A program made the position numbers and the translations under genes. A DNA stretch of 64,000 nt from Armatimonadota bacterium (lineage in GTDB: Bacteria; Sysuimicrobiota; Sysuimicrobiia; Sysuimicrobiales; Sysuimicrobiaceae): positions 62,001-126,000 of the forward strand of contig JAVKGX010000001.1 of NCBI GenBank assembly GCA_031432545.1, given 5' to 3'. How positions within the stretch are numbered: the stretch's first letter is position 1; each line of letters begins with the position of its first letter. This document shows, one piece after another, positions 34,153-42,335 of the stretch. A model generated the notes under the pieces. The model saw nothing but the letters and a program-made list of their open reading frames with translations, ran no database searches and was not told the origin of the DNA.

Positions 34153-34723
34153 AGAAGTCCTCGTCGTGCCGCGCAACACCCTCCTCGCGGAGGGGACGTT
34201 TTGCGGGATGCGCCCACCTCTGCCGGTCTACCTGGAGCGCATCCGCTCCGGCGCTTTCTTCCGACGGCGCGGCGCGGTCGAAGACGACCCGTCCCTCAAG
34301 CAGATCATCCCCTACGTCGTGGTCCGGCGCGGCGAGACGATCTTTCTGTTCCGGCGCACGGATCGGGGTGGCGACGTGCGGCTCCACCACCGCTATTCAA
34401 TCGGCATCGGCGGCCACGTCAACCGCTCCGACGTCGCCGGCGTGGACCCGATCGAGGCGGCGCTTGCGCGCGAGGCCGAAGAGGAACTCGTCTTTCAACG
34501 GCCTTGGACGGCGCGTCTGGTCGGCGTGCTGAACGACGACCGCAACCCGGTGGGGCGGGTCCACTTCGGGCTCGTGTACGAGGCGCATACCGACGGGGAG
34601 GTGTCGGTGCGGGAGACGGACGTGCTTGCCGGCGCGTTCGTGCCGGTGTCGGTCGTCCGGGAGCAGTACGACCGGATGGAGACGTGGTCGCAGCTCGTGA
34701 TGGAGGGCATGGGGTGGCGGTGA
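34133..34723 (+). CDS. Nudix-fold phosphohydrolase
   Basis: 196 residues. The Nudix region reads GIGGHVNRSD then EAALAREAEEELVF, matching the REUXEE core, though the spacing after the first Gly is longer than in a textbook Nudix box. The N-terminus (VPRNTLLAEGTFCG) and overall length fit the MutT-like predicted phosphoesterase group. The GTG at 34133 has GGAGGAGGG upstream and overlaps mrpG; an ATG at 34145 is an alternative. It overlaps the glycosylase gene downstream, hinting at a shared role in nucleotide damage. Confidence 0.75.
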   Translation: MLSKMDEEVLVVPRNTLLAEGTFCGMRPPLPVYLERIRSGAFFRRRGAVEDDPSLKQIIPYVVVRRGETIFLFRRTDRGGDVRLHHRYSIGIGGHVNRSDVAGVDPIEAALAREAEEELVFQRPWTARLVGVLNDDRNPVGRVHFGLVYEAHTDGEVSVRETDVLAGAFVPVSVVREQYDRMETWSQLVMEGMGWR

Positions 34724-35604
34724 GACCGCCGATTGCCGACCATGAAGCCACGACCTTTGAGGGAACCTCCTTCTCGCTGCCGCGGCGCGGCCTCGACCTG
34801 CGGCGTACGCTGGAGTGCGGGCAGGTGTTTCGCTACCGGTGGGCCGACGGCACCGCGGTCATCGTCGCCGGCGCCGCGGTGCTGCGCGTCCGTTCGGACC
34901 GATGGCGTCTGCACGTACGAAGCCGCATGCCGGCGGAGCACGTCGAGCGCTACCTGTGGGGTTGGGGCCCGATTCGGCCGTTGGAACGCGACCTCGCGCG
35001 CGATCCGGTCCTCGCGGCCGTCCTGCCGCACACCCGGGGCATCTCCATTCTCGGGCAGGATCCGTGGGAGACGCTGGCCACCTTCGTGATCTCTCAGAAC
35101 AACAACATCCCCAAGATCCGCCTCAGCGTGGACCGGCTGTGCGCAGCGCTGGGCGAGCCCTCGGGGACGGGGCAAGACGCCTACTTTGCGTTCCCGGATC
35201 CTGCTCGCCTGGCGGATGCTCCGGAGCGGTTGCTGCGCGATGCGGCCGTCGGCTACCGCGCCCCGTACCTTCGCGCATTGGCACGTCGCATCGCCGAGGG
35301 CGATCCGACCCTGGAGGACCTGGCGGCCGCACCGTTCGACCGGGCGCGCGCGGCGCTGCTGGACCTGCCCGGCGTTGGCGAGAAGGTCGCCGAGTGCGTA
35401 CTGCTGTTCGGGCTGGGACACCGCCAGGCGTTCCCGGTCGACGTGTGGGTGCAGAGGGCGGTCGAATCCCTCTACTTCGGCGGGCACCGGCGGAGACCGC
35501 GGGACATCCAGACCTTCGCCCGGGACCGTTTCGGTCCGCTGGCCGGACTAGCCCAGCAACACCTATTCCACTTCGCGCGGATCGTCCGCCGTAGCGCTGT
35601 CTGA
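34714..35604 (+). CDS. 8-oxoguanine DNA glycosylase, OGG1 type
   Basis: 296 residues. The N-terminal OGG domain (LDLRRTLECGQVFRYRW) is followed by the SQNNNI loop that matches the OGG1 SSNNNI motif, then a helix-hairpin-helix GPD domain. The catalytic Lys lies in LPGVGEKVAEC and the catalytic Asp in PVDVWVQRA. It would excise 8-oxoguanine and nick the strand. The GTG at 34714 follows GGAGGG by six bases and overlaps the Nudix gene; a second GTG at 34720 is possible. Confidence 0.88.
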   Translation: MAVRPPIADHEATTFEGTSFSLPRRGLDLRRTLECGQVFRYRWADGTAVIVAGAAVLRVRSDRWRLHVRSRMPAEHVERYLWGWGPIRPLERDLARDPVLAAVLPHTRGISILGQDPWETLATFVISQNNNIPKIRLSVDRLCAALGEPSGTGQDAYFAFPDPARLADAPERLLRDAAVGYRAPYLRALARRIAEGDPTLEDLAAAPFDRARAALLDLPGVGEKVAECVLLFGLGHRQAFPVDVWVQRAVESLYFGGHRRRPRDIQTFARDRFGPLAGLAQQHLFHFARIVRRSAV

Positions 35605-35672
35605 CCTGCGCGCGTGCTCGCGCTGCGGGGGCCGGCTCGAAGTCCGGGCATTCGGTCGCTCCCGCCACCCCG

Positions 35673-36140
35673 GTGTGTGCGGGATGCGGGTTCGTCCTGT
35701 GGCAGAACCCCAAGCCGTGCGTGAACGCCCTCATCGTGCGGGATAGCGCCGGATCGGGGGGCGGAACCCGCCACAAAGTGCTCCTGACGCGGCGGGCGGT
35801 GGAGCCACACAAGGGCATGTGGGACACCCCCGGCGGCTTCGTCGACATCGGAGAGCTGACCGAAGAGGCAGTGATCCGCGAGTGCGCGGAAGAACTCGGC
35901 GTCGAGGTGCGAATAAGGGGGCTGGTGAGCATCTCGGCCGACACCTACGGCGGCGAGCACACCCTGGTGCTGTCGTACTGGTGCGAGCTGGGCTCCGGCG
36001 AGCCGCATCCGGCTGACGACGTGGACGCGGTCGCCTGGTTTCCCGTCAGCTCCCCGGCCCCGCTGGCCTTCCGCAACGGGCAAGAAGCGATCCGCGCGTT
36101 GCGCGGTCTGCTGGACGATCCGCAGACCGCCCCCCGTTAA
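35673..36140 (+). CDS. Nudix hydrolase with zinc-ribbon N-terminus (apparent frameshift)
   Basis: The Nudix box is complete: GGFVDIGELTEEAVIRECAEELGV. The intact frame starts at a GTG at 35673 and opens CAGCGFVLWQNPKP, the second half of the zinc ribbon common in NADH pyrophosphatase/ADP-ribose-type enzymes. The first half (ACSRCGGRLEVRAFGRS) is encoded at 35612-35660 in another frame, so one base appears lost or gained near 35655-35675. The true gene probably begins just after the glycosylase stop at 35604. The substrate is likely an ADP-ribose or NADH-type nucleotide. Its TAA overlaps the stop of the convergent usp gene. Confidence 0.8.
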   Translation: MCAGCGFVLWQNPKPCVNALIVRDSAGSGGGTRHKVLLTRRAVEPHKGMWDTPGGFVDIGELTEEAVIRECAEELGVEVRIRGLVSISADTYGGEHTLVLSYWCELGSGEPHPADDVDAVAWFPVSSPAPLAFRNGQEAIRALRGLLDDPQTAPR

Positions 36141-36601
36141 CGAGCCGCCCTGTGCCGCACCGTCAGGACCGGCACGTCGCTGTGGCGCACGACGTGTTCG
36201 GCCACGCTGCCAAAGAGCACGCGGGCCAGTCCACTCCGCCCGTGCGTGCCCATCACAATCACGTCCGCCCGTTCGTGCGCAGCCACCTCCACGATCTTCG
36301 GGCCCGGGGTCCCGTCCACGAGGAGAGTGCGGGCGTGACGGAATGCGGCGCTGACGCGCGCGATCTCGCCCTCGGCCTGCCGGCGAACCTGCTGGAGGAT
36401 CTCTGTGACCGCCTGGGGGTCTGCCCCGGCGGCCGGCACCGGGCCGAGGGGAGGCACGGCCGGTGCGACCGCCACCGTGTCGATCACGTGGAGCACCAGC
36501 GCCTCCGCGCCGAACGCCTCCTGGAGCGTTCGGGCCCACTCGAGCGCCGCCGACGATGCCTCCGAGAAATCCGTGGGAACGAGGATCCGCGAAATCTTCA
36601 T
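36137..36601 (-). CDS. universal stress protein, UspA family
   Basis: 154 residues. It opens KISRILVPTDFSEASSAALEWA and closes with the ATP-binding signature GTHGRSGLARVLFGSV, so it belongs to the ATP-binding class. The ATG at 36601 is preceded by AGGAGG at about eight bases. It follows selD by 29 bases on the same strand and may share its transcript. Confidence 0.93.
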   Translation of the reverse strand: MKISRILVPTDFSEASSAALEWARTLQEAFGAEALVLHVIDTVAVAPAVPPLGPVPAAGADPQAVTEILQQVRRQAEGEIARVSAAFRHARTLLVDGTPGPKIVEVAAHERADVIVMGTHGRSGLARVLFGSVAEHVVRHSDVPVLTVRHRAAR

Positions 36602-36630
36602 CCCTTTGCCTCCTGGGTGCTTCTGCACGC

Positions 36631-37683
36631 CTACGCCACGACCTCGATCCATCCCTCCCCCGAATCCAGGACCTCACCCACCTCCGCGGCCACGCGGACG
36701 CCGCGCGCGGTCAGTGCCGCCCGCAACGCCCCGATACGCTCGGGCGCCACGGCGATGAGCAGACCCCCGCTTGTCTGCGCATCGCACAGGAGCACACGGG
36801 CTTCCTCGGACACGGCATCGCTCCAGCGCACGTAGCCTTCGGCCGCGGCACGGTTGCGCTGACTGCCGCCGGGCACCACGCCCGCCCGCGCCAGCACCCA
36901 CGCCTCCTCCAGAACCGGCACGGCCCCTACCCGCAGCCGTGCGGCCACCCGCGACGCCTCCGCCATCTCCCGCAGATGCCCGATCAGACCGTACCCGGTG
37001 ACGTCGGTGCACGCGTGCACGCCGACTGCGAGCATCGCGGCAACCGCGGGCCCATTGAGCTGGAGCATGACCTGCGTTGCGGATTCCACCGTCTCCTCCG
37101 ACGTGCGTCCGTACTTGATGCCGGTCGTGACGACGCCGAGTCCGATCGGCTTGGTGAGCACCAGGCGGTCGCCCGGTCGAGCGCCGGCGTTCGTCACGAT
37201 GCGATCGGCGGCTGTGAACCCGGTCACCGCATACCCGAACTTCACCTCGCGGTCTTCGATCGAGTGACCGCCGCCGATCACCACGCCCGCCTCGGTCATC
37301 TTGTCCGCACCGCCCCGTACGATCTGAACGACGACCTCCCGGGACAGGTGCGCCCGCGGGTACGCCAGGAAGTTCAGGGCGAGCGCCGGATCCGCTCCCA
37401 TGGCGTAGATGTCGGACAGGCTGTTGGCCGCAGCGATCGCCCCGTAGGCGTACGGGTCGTCCACGAAGGGGGTGAAGATGTCGAGGGTCTGTACCAGCAC
37501 CCGATCCCCGCTCACGCGGTAGACGGCCGCGTCGTCGCGTGTGCGCAGTCCGACCAGCGGCCGCGAATCGGCCGCGGCCGGCAGGTTGGCCAAGATGGCG
37601 GCCAGGTCCTCCGGACCCAGTTTCGACGCTCAGCCGGCGCAGTCCACCAGGCTGGTGAGCCGCACCCGCTCCCGCTCGGTCAC
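36631..37683 (-). CDS. selD: selenophosphate synthetase, itself a selenoprotein (in-frame UGA)
   Basis: 350 residues if the TGA at 37630-37632 is read as selenocysteine. It makes selenophosphate from selenide and ATP. From the GTG at 37683, preceded by AAGGAGG, the frame reads VRLTSLVDCAG-Sec-ASKLGPEDLA. This places Sec at position 18, where other SelD proteins have the catalytic Cys or Sec followed by Lys. The rest is standard: TRDDAAVYR, QTLDIFTPFVDDPYAYG, GGGHSIEDREVKFG and LCDAQTSGGLLIAV. An 8-bp hairpin follows the UGA. A start after the TGA would lose the active site, so read-through is the natural interpretation. Confidence 0.93.
37602..37632 (-). promoter_or_regulatory. candidate bacterial SECIS hairpin in selD
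   Basis: Nine bases after the UGA, CUGGGUCC and GGACCUGG pair into an 8-bp stem (two G-U pairs) with the loop GGA. The distance and size fit bacterial SECIS elements bound by SelB. Confidence 0.6.
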
Positions 37684-37764
37684 CGTCCGTTCCTCCTTTC
37701 GCAGACGCACTCCCATTGTACGGCCTGCTGCGGCGGCACGACCGGGGCGCCGTGGGCGGGAGGC

Positions 37765-37793
37765 TTGGGGCGACCCGCGCGGCCAGGTATAGT
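37765..37793 (+). promoter_or_regulatory. promoter of the selD-linked lysR gene
   Basis: TTGGGG (37765-37770) and TATAGT (37788-37793) with a 17-bp spacer. The ATG follows only ten bases after the -10, so the message should be leaderless or nearly so. Confidence 0.6.
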
Positions 37794-37802
37794 GGATGTG
37801 GA

Positions 37803-38732
37803 ATGCTCAACGTGCACCAGCTCAAGATCTTCCACACGGTGGCGCGGGCGGGATCTTTCTCCCGCGCGGCGGAAGAGTTGCGCATCACGCAGCCGTCCGT
37901 GAGCATCCAGGTGCGCGAACTGGAACGGACGTTGGGCGTAGAGTTGTTCGACCAGATCGGCAAGCGGATCTTCTTGACCGAGGCCGGGCGCGTGCTGGAC
38001 GAGTACGCGGTACGCGTGCTGGGCCTGCTGCAGGAAGCCGAGGCCGCGATCCGCGATCTCCGGGGGCTTGCTGGAGGGACCCTGCGCGTGGGTGCCAGCA
38101 ACACGCCGGGTACGTACCTGCTGCCCCCGCTGCTGGGCGAGCTGCGCCGGCGCGTCCCCGACGCGGAGATCACGCTCGACATCGCCGGTACCCGGCGCGT
38201 CCACGAGCGCATTCTGCGCAACGAACTCGACGTCGGTGTCGTCGGCACGGGCATGCGGCACGATTCCCTGGTCGCCTTCCCCTACCGCAGCGATGAGATG
38301 GTGACCATCGCCGCCCCCGACAGCCCGTTGGCGCATCGCGGGGAAGTCCGCGCGGCCGACGTCCTCCGCGAGCGGCTGATTTTGCGCGAGCGCGGCAGCG
38401 GCACGCGCGAGGCGGTGGAGCAGGCGTTCCGCTCGCTCGGTCTCGTTCCCTCGCCCGCCATGGAGATTTCGAGCAACGAGACGATCGTCAATGCCGTGGC
38501 CGCCGGCTTGGGGGTCGGGATCGTCTCACAACTCGCCGTCGAGGACACCCAGCGTGCCGGGCGCGTCCGGGTCATACCGGTGGCCGACCTGAGGGCCGTG
38601 CGCACGCTGTGGGTCGTGCGACACCGCGAGAAGCGGCTGACGTCGCTGCTGCGGGCCTTCCTCGAGATGCTGGGCGACCCGCAGCTCGTACAGGCGGCCG
38701 GGTCCGGCCTCACCGACGCGGGCCTGCGCTAG
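37803..38732 (+). CDS. LysR-type regulator, candidate selenium-linked
   Basis: 309 residues. The N-terminal helix-turn-helix (GSFSRAAEELRITQPSVSIQV) is followed by a CysB/CysL-like effector domain opening LRVGASNTPGTYLLPPLL. That opening closely resembles LysR regulators known to accompany selenium metabolism genes, and selD is the divergent neighbour. The link is inferred. No ribosome binding site precedes the ATG; the promoter -10 ends ten bases before it. Confidence 0.9.
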   Translation: MLNVHQLKIFHTVARAGSFSRAAEELRITQPSVSIQVRELERTLGVELFDQIGKRIFLTEAGRVLDEYAVRVLGLLQEAEAAIRDLRGLAGGTLRVGASNTPGTYLLPPLLGELRRRVPDAEITLDIAGTRRVHERILRNELDVGVVGTGMRHDSLVAFPYRSDEMVTIAAPDSPLAHRGEVRAADVLRERLILRERGSGTREAVEQAFRSLGLVPSPAMEISSNETIVNAVAAGLGVGIVSQLAVEDTQRAGRVRVIPVADLRAVRTLWVVRHREKRLTSLLRAFLEMLGDPQLVQAAGSGLTDAGLR

Positions 38733-38736
38733 GGTC

Positions 38737-39150
38737 TTGCCGTTCGAGATCCTCGAGCACACCGCCGAGGTCGGCCTGCGGGCCGAGGCTCCCACGCTGC
38801 CCGCGCTGCTGGCCGACCTGGGCATGGGCCTGTTCTCCCTGATCACCGACGTGCAGACGGTGCGCCGCGTCCGGACTTGGGATGTCGAGGTGGCTTCCCC
38901 GGACCTGCCGTCTGTTGTGGTGGACTGGCTGAATGAGTTGCTGTTTTTGCATGCGCGGGACGGCGCGCTGGCCGCAGAGGTCTGCGTCCACGAGGTCTCG
39001 CCGACCCACCTGCATGCCACACTGCACGGGGAGCCCTTCGACCCGCAGCGTCACCCGCGCGGCATCGAGGTCAAGGCTGCCACCTACCACCAGCTCCGGG
39101 TCGACTCCGTTGACGGGACCTGGACGGCGGTGGTCTATCTGGACATCTGA
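38737..39150 (+). CDS. archease
   Basis: 137 residues, a metal-binding activator of the RNA ligase RtcB. The whole archease pattern is visible: LEHTAEVGLRAEAPTLPALL, WLNELLFLHA, GEPFDPQRH, EVKAATYHQL and a terminal VVYLDI. The usual HTAD aspartate is replaced by Glu (HTAE). It starts with TTG at 38737, four bases after the lysR stop. No rtcB is in the window. Confidence 0.92.
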   Translation: MPFEILEHTAEVGLRAEAPTLPALLADLGMGLFSLITDVQTVRRVRTWDVEVASPDLPSVVVDWLNELLFLHARDGALAAEVCVHEVSPTHLHATLHGEPFDPQRHPRGIEVKAATYHQLRVDSVDGTWTAVVYLDI

Positions 39151-39184
39151 CAGGCAGCCACGGTATCGTACGGAATAACCCGGC

Positions 39185-39456
39185 CGCGTGGCCCTTCAGA
39201 CGAACGCGACGAAGGGGACGGGTTCGCGGCGGCCGCAAAGCGAGCCGGCGGTGGGTGCGAGCCGGCCGGTGGCTGCGGACGTTTCCATCCTCCGAGCTCC
39301 GGCGAGAGCCGGCGGGCGCGCCCGTGACAGCGACAAAGAGCGCCGTGGTCGGGTCGACGGCAAAGCGCGAGCCATCGCGGGACCGTCGCCCGATCCCGGA
39401 AGCAGAGTGGCACCGCGGGAGGCCTCCCGTCTCTGAGCAGACGTCGGAGGCATTTT
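39185..39456 (+). promoter_or_regulatory. T-box leader of the serine operon
   Basis: The core CAGAGTGGCACCGCGGGAGG lies at 39403-39422, with TGGCACCGCGG at 39408-39418 as the tRNA-acceptor-binding bulge. Upstream GC-rich stems (about 39190-39300) include a GCGAGCCGGCGGTGGGTG segment like the distal part of Stem I. I could not fix the specifier codon with certainty; a UCC within TTTCCATCC near 39280 is a candidate, and the genes downstream make Ser the expected amino acid. The leader occupies most of the 380 bases between archease and the aminotransferase. Its exact 5' end and promoter were not identified. Confidence 0.82.
39422..39456 (+). terminator. intrinsic terminator of the serine T-box
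   Basis: GCCTCC-CGTCT pairs with AGACG-TC-GGAGGC (a two-base bulge), followed by ATTTTCG. It lies right after the T-box sequence. Confidence 0.8.
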
Positions 39457-39530
39457 CGTTGGGGGCAGGAGGACCCAAGATGGCTTCCTGCAGCGGGCGG
39501 CAACCCGCCGCAGGTCTACGGAGGTGCACC

Positions 39531-40688
39531 GTGGATGAGTTGTTGCTGATTCCCGGACCGACGCCCGTTCCCCGGTCCGTGCGCGAGGCGCAGGCACGCC
39601 CGATGATGAACCACCGCAGCGAGCCGTTCGCCCAGATCCTGCGCGAGGTGCTCGACGGGTTGCGGTGGCTGTGCGTCACACAGCAACCCGTGCTGCCGTA
39701 CGCATCCTCCGGCACGGGCGCCCTGGAGGCGGCGGTGACGAACGTGCTCTCGCCCGGCGATCGCGTGCTGGCGCTGGTCTGCGGCGCGTTCGGAGACCGC
39801 TTCGCCCGCATCGCCCAGGCGTACGGCGCCGAGGTTCGGAGGATCGACACAAAGTGGGGCACGGCGGTTCCGCCCGAACGGGTCGGTGACGCGCTGGAAC
39901 GGGACGAATACCGGGCCGTGCTCGTCACGCACAACGAGACGTCCACCGGCGTGCAGAACGATCTGGCGGCCATCGCCGCCGCCCGCAAGGACCATCCAGC
40001 CCTGCTGCTCGTGGACGCGGTGTCATCGCTGGGGGCGATCCCGCTGGAGATGGACGCCTGGGGTGTCGACGTCGTCGCCAGCGCGTCGCAGAAAGCGCTT
40101 CGGTGCCCGCCGGGTGTGGCCTTCGTCGCAGCGAGCGAACGGGCCTGGGCGGCGCACCGCCAAGCCCGCATGCCCCGCTACTACTGGGACTTCTCGATCA
40201 CGCGCAACGCCCTGGAGCAGCGCCTCACGCAGACGCCCTTCACGCCCCCGGTCTCCCTCTTCTACGCGCTTCAGGAGGGGCTGCGCCTGATCCGCGACGA
40301 GGGCCTGCCCGAGGGCTTCGCGAGGCACCGTCTGCTCAGCCGGGCCACCCGCGCGGGCATCGAGGCGATGGGGCTGCGGCCGGTCGCCGAAGCCGGCTGC
40401 GCGTCGTGGGCGGTCACCGCGGTCTGGCTCCCAGAGGGTATCTCCGCCGGGCAGGTCGTCGGCCCCATGCGCGACCGATACGGCATCGTCCTGGCTGGCG
40501 GGCAGGGCCAACTGGAGGGCAAGGTGTTCCGCATCGGCCATCTCGGCGCTGTCTACCCCGCCGACATCCTGCGGTGCATGGAGGCGCTCGAACGCGTGCT
40601 GCGCTCTCTCGGTCTAGCGGTGCCGGAGGCAGCCGGCGTGCGTGCCGCCCAACGGGTTTTCGACGAGGAGGCCGCGGGGGTCGCGTGA
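39531..40688 (+). CDS. class V aminotransferase (serine/phosphoserine or alanine-glyoxylate type)
   Basis: 385 residues, PLP enzyme. It opens LLLIPGPTPVP, with YASSGTGALEAAVTNVL, the Asp in LLLVDAVSSLG and the cofactor lysine in ASASQKALRCPPG. The family includes alanine-glyoxylate, serine-pyruvate and some phosphoserine aminotransferases; beside serA and serS the most likely job is the SerC-type step. The GTG at 39531 has GGAGGTG upstream. It overlaps serA by GTGA. Confidence 0.88.
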   Translation: MDELLLIPGPTPVPRSVREAQARPMMNHRSEPFAQILREVLDGLRWLCVTQQPVLPYASSGTGALEAAVTNVLSPGDRVLALVCGAFGDRFARIAQAYGAEVRRIDTKWGTAVPPERVGDALERDEYRAVLVTHNETSTGVQNDLAAIAAARKDHPALLLVDAVSSLGAIPLEMDAWGVDVVASASQKALRCPPGVAFVAASERAWAAHRQARMPRYYWDFSITRNALEQRLTQTPFTPPVSLFYALQEGLRLIRDEGLPEGFARHRLLSRATRAGIEAMGLRPVAEAGCASWAVTAVWLPEGISAGQVVGPMRDRYGIVLAGGQGQLEGKVFRIGHLGAVYPADILRCMEALERVLRSLGLAVPEAAGVRAAQRVFDEEAAGVA

Positions 40689-42322
40689 AGACGGCACACC
40701 GCTTTGCGCCCATCGCGGATCGACCGCTCACGTCCGACGGCGAGCCTTTCCGCGTGCTCGTCACCGACGACATCGGGCAGGCCGGGCTGCAGCATCTGCA
40801 GGCCCGCACCCACCTCGAAGTCCGTTCGGATCTGGAAGAAGACGCGCTCATCGCGCACATCGGCGGTCGCGACGCGCTGGTCGTCCGCAGCCGGACGCGC
40901 GTCACGCAGCGCGTCATTGAAGCCGCAGACCGCTTGCGGGTGATCGTACGCGCCGGCGTGGGCACCGACAACATCGACCTCGATGCGGCCACGCGGGCCG
41001 GCATCTTGGTGATCAACACCCCGGACAGCAGCGTACGCGCGACGGCCGAGCACACGATCGCGATGCTGCTGGCGCTTTGCCGCAACATCCCGCAGGCACA
41101 CGCCTCCGTCGTCCGTGGGGAGTGGCAGCGCGAGCGCTTCGTGGGCACCGAGATCTACGGCAAGACCCTGGGCGTCGTCGGCCTGGGACGCATCGGCGGG
41201 CAGGTGGCGCGCCTTGCCGGTGCGCTGGGCATGCGCGTGATCGCCCACGATCCCTACGTGACCGAAGATCGCGCCGCGCAGTCGGGCGCCACCCTCGTCC
41301 CGCTCGATCGGCTGTGGGCGGAATCCGATTTCATCACCCTCCACCTGCCGCTCAACACCCAGACGCGAGGGACGATCGACCGCCACGTGCTGTGGAACAT
41401 CAAGCCGGGCGTGCGGATCGTCAACTGTGCGCGTGGCGGCCTGATCGACGAGGCAGCGCTGCACGAGGCCCTGGAGGACGGGCGGGTCGCAGGTGCCGCC
41501 TTGGATGTCTTCGAATCCGAGCCACCTCTCGACCGGAGGCTGATCGACCACCCCCGTGTGATCGCAACCCCGCACCTGGGGGCGTCCACGCGCGAAGCCC
41601 AGGAGGCCATTGGCCTGGACGCGGCCGAGCAACTCCTCCAGGCGCTGGAGGGCCGACTTCCACGGGGGACCGTCAACGTCGCCGCGCTGCGCCCCGAGGC
41701 CTGGGAGCGCCTGGCCCCGCACCTGGAGCTGGCGCGGGTGCTCGGCGCCCTCGCGCGCCAGCTCGGCCCCGGGCCGGCTGAGGTCGTGGAGGTACGCCTG
41801 GAGGGTGAACTCGCCTCCGCCGAGCCGTCGCTGCTCACCTCGTCCGTGCTGGCTGGCCTGCTCGGAGGCGTCACCGCTCAGACCGTCAATCTCGTCAACG
41901 CACCGCTGGTGGCCTCCGAGCGCGGGCTGCGCGTCGTCGAGAGCCGACAGGACAGCAGCGACGACTTCGCCAGCCTCATGGTCGTCACCGCGCGTACGGG
42001 CGTGGGGGAACTCTCGCTGGCCGGGACCCTGTTCGGCCACCGCGAGCCGCGCATCGTGCGCATCGGAGAGTATCGCATCGACCTGGCGCCGGCCGCGCAC
42101 ATGCTGTTCGCCTGGAACACCGACCGCCCCGGCATGATCGGGCGCGTCGGCACGATTCTGGGGCGCTTCGGCGTCAACATCGCGGGGATGCACCTGGGCC
42201 GCCAGAACCCGGGAGGCGTCGCCGTGATGGTGCTCACCCTGGACGACCCCGTGCCGGCGGCGGCGGTCGCCGAGATCCAGTCCGTAGACGGGATCTACGA
42301 CGTCAAGGTGGCGCAACTGTAG
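40685..42322 (+). CDS. serA: D-3-phosphoglycerate dehydrogenase, long form
   Basis: 545 residues. It is the first step of serine synthesis. After a 20-residue extension come the substrate domain (VRAGVGTDNIDLDAATRAG), the NAD loop (GVVGLGRIGGQVARLA), the catalytic Arg in VNCARGGLIDE, Glu in DVFESEPP and His in ATPHLGASTREA. An intervening (ASB) domain and a C-terminal ACT domain (WNTDRPGMIGRVGTILGRFG) follow, so serine feedback is likely. GTG start overlapping the aminotransferase stop. Confidence 0.96.
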   Translation: MKTAHRFAPIADRPLTSDGEPFRVLVTDDIGQAGLQHLQARTHLEVRSDLEEDALIAHIGGRDALVVRSRTRVTQRVIEAADRLRVIVRAGVGTDNIDLDAATRAGILVINTPDSSVRATAEHTIAMLLALCRNIPQAHASVVRGEWQRERFVGTEIYGKTLGVVGLGRIGGQVARLAGALGMRVIAHDPYVTEDRAAQSGATLVPLDRLWAESDFITLHLPLNTQTRGTIDRHVLWNIKPGVRIVNCARGGLIDEAALHEALEDGRVAGAALDVFESEPPLDRRLIDHPRVIATPHLGASTREAQEAIGLDAAEQLLQALEGRLPRGTVNVAALRPEAWERLAPHLELARVLGALARQLGPGPAEVVEVRLEGELASAEPSLLTSSVLAGLLGGVTAQTVNLVNAPLVASERGLRVVESRQDSSDDFASLMVVTARTGVGELSLAGTLFGHREPRIVRIGEYRIDLAPAAHMLFAWNTDRPGMIGRVGTILGRFGVNIAGMHLGRQNPGGVAVMVLTLDDPVPAAAVAEIQSVDGIYDVKVAQL

Positions 42323-42335
42323 GGAGTGGCATCCA

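Noticed and set aside
37630-37632. TGA in selD as an inactivating stop
   Set aside because: It falls precisely at the known Cys/Sec catalytic site with conserved sequence on both sides, so recoding explains it better than a mutation.
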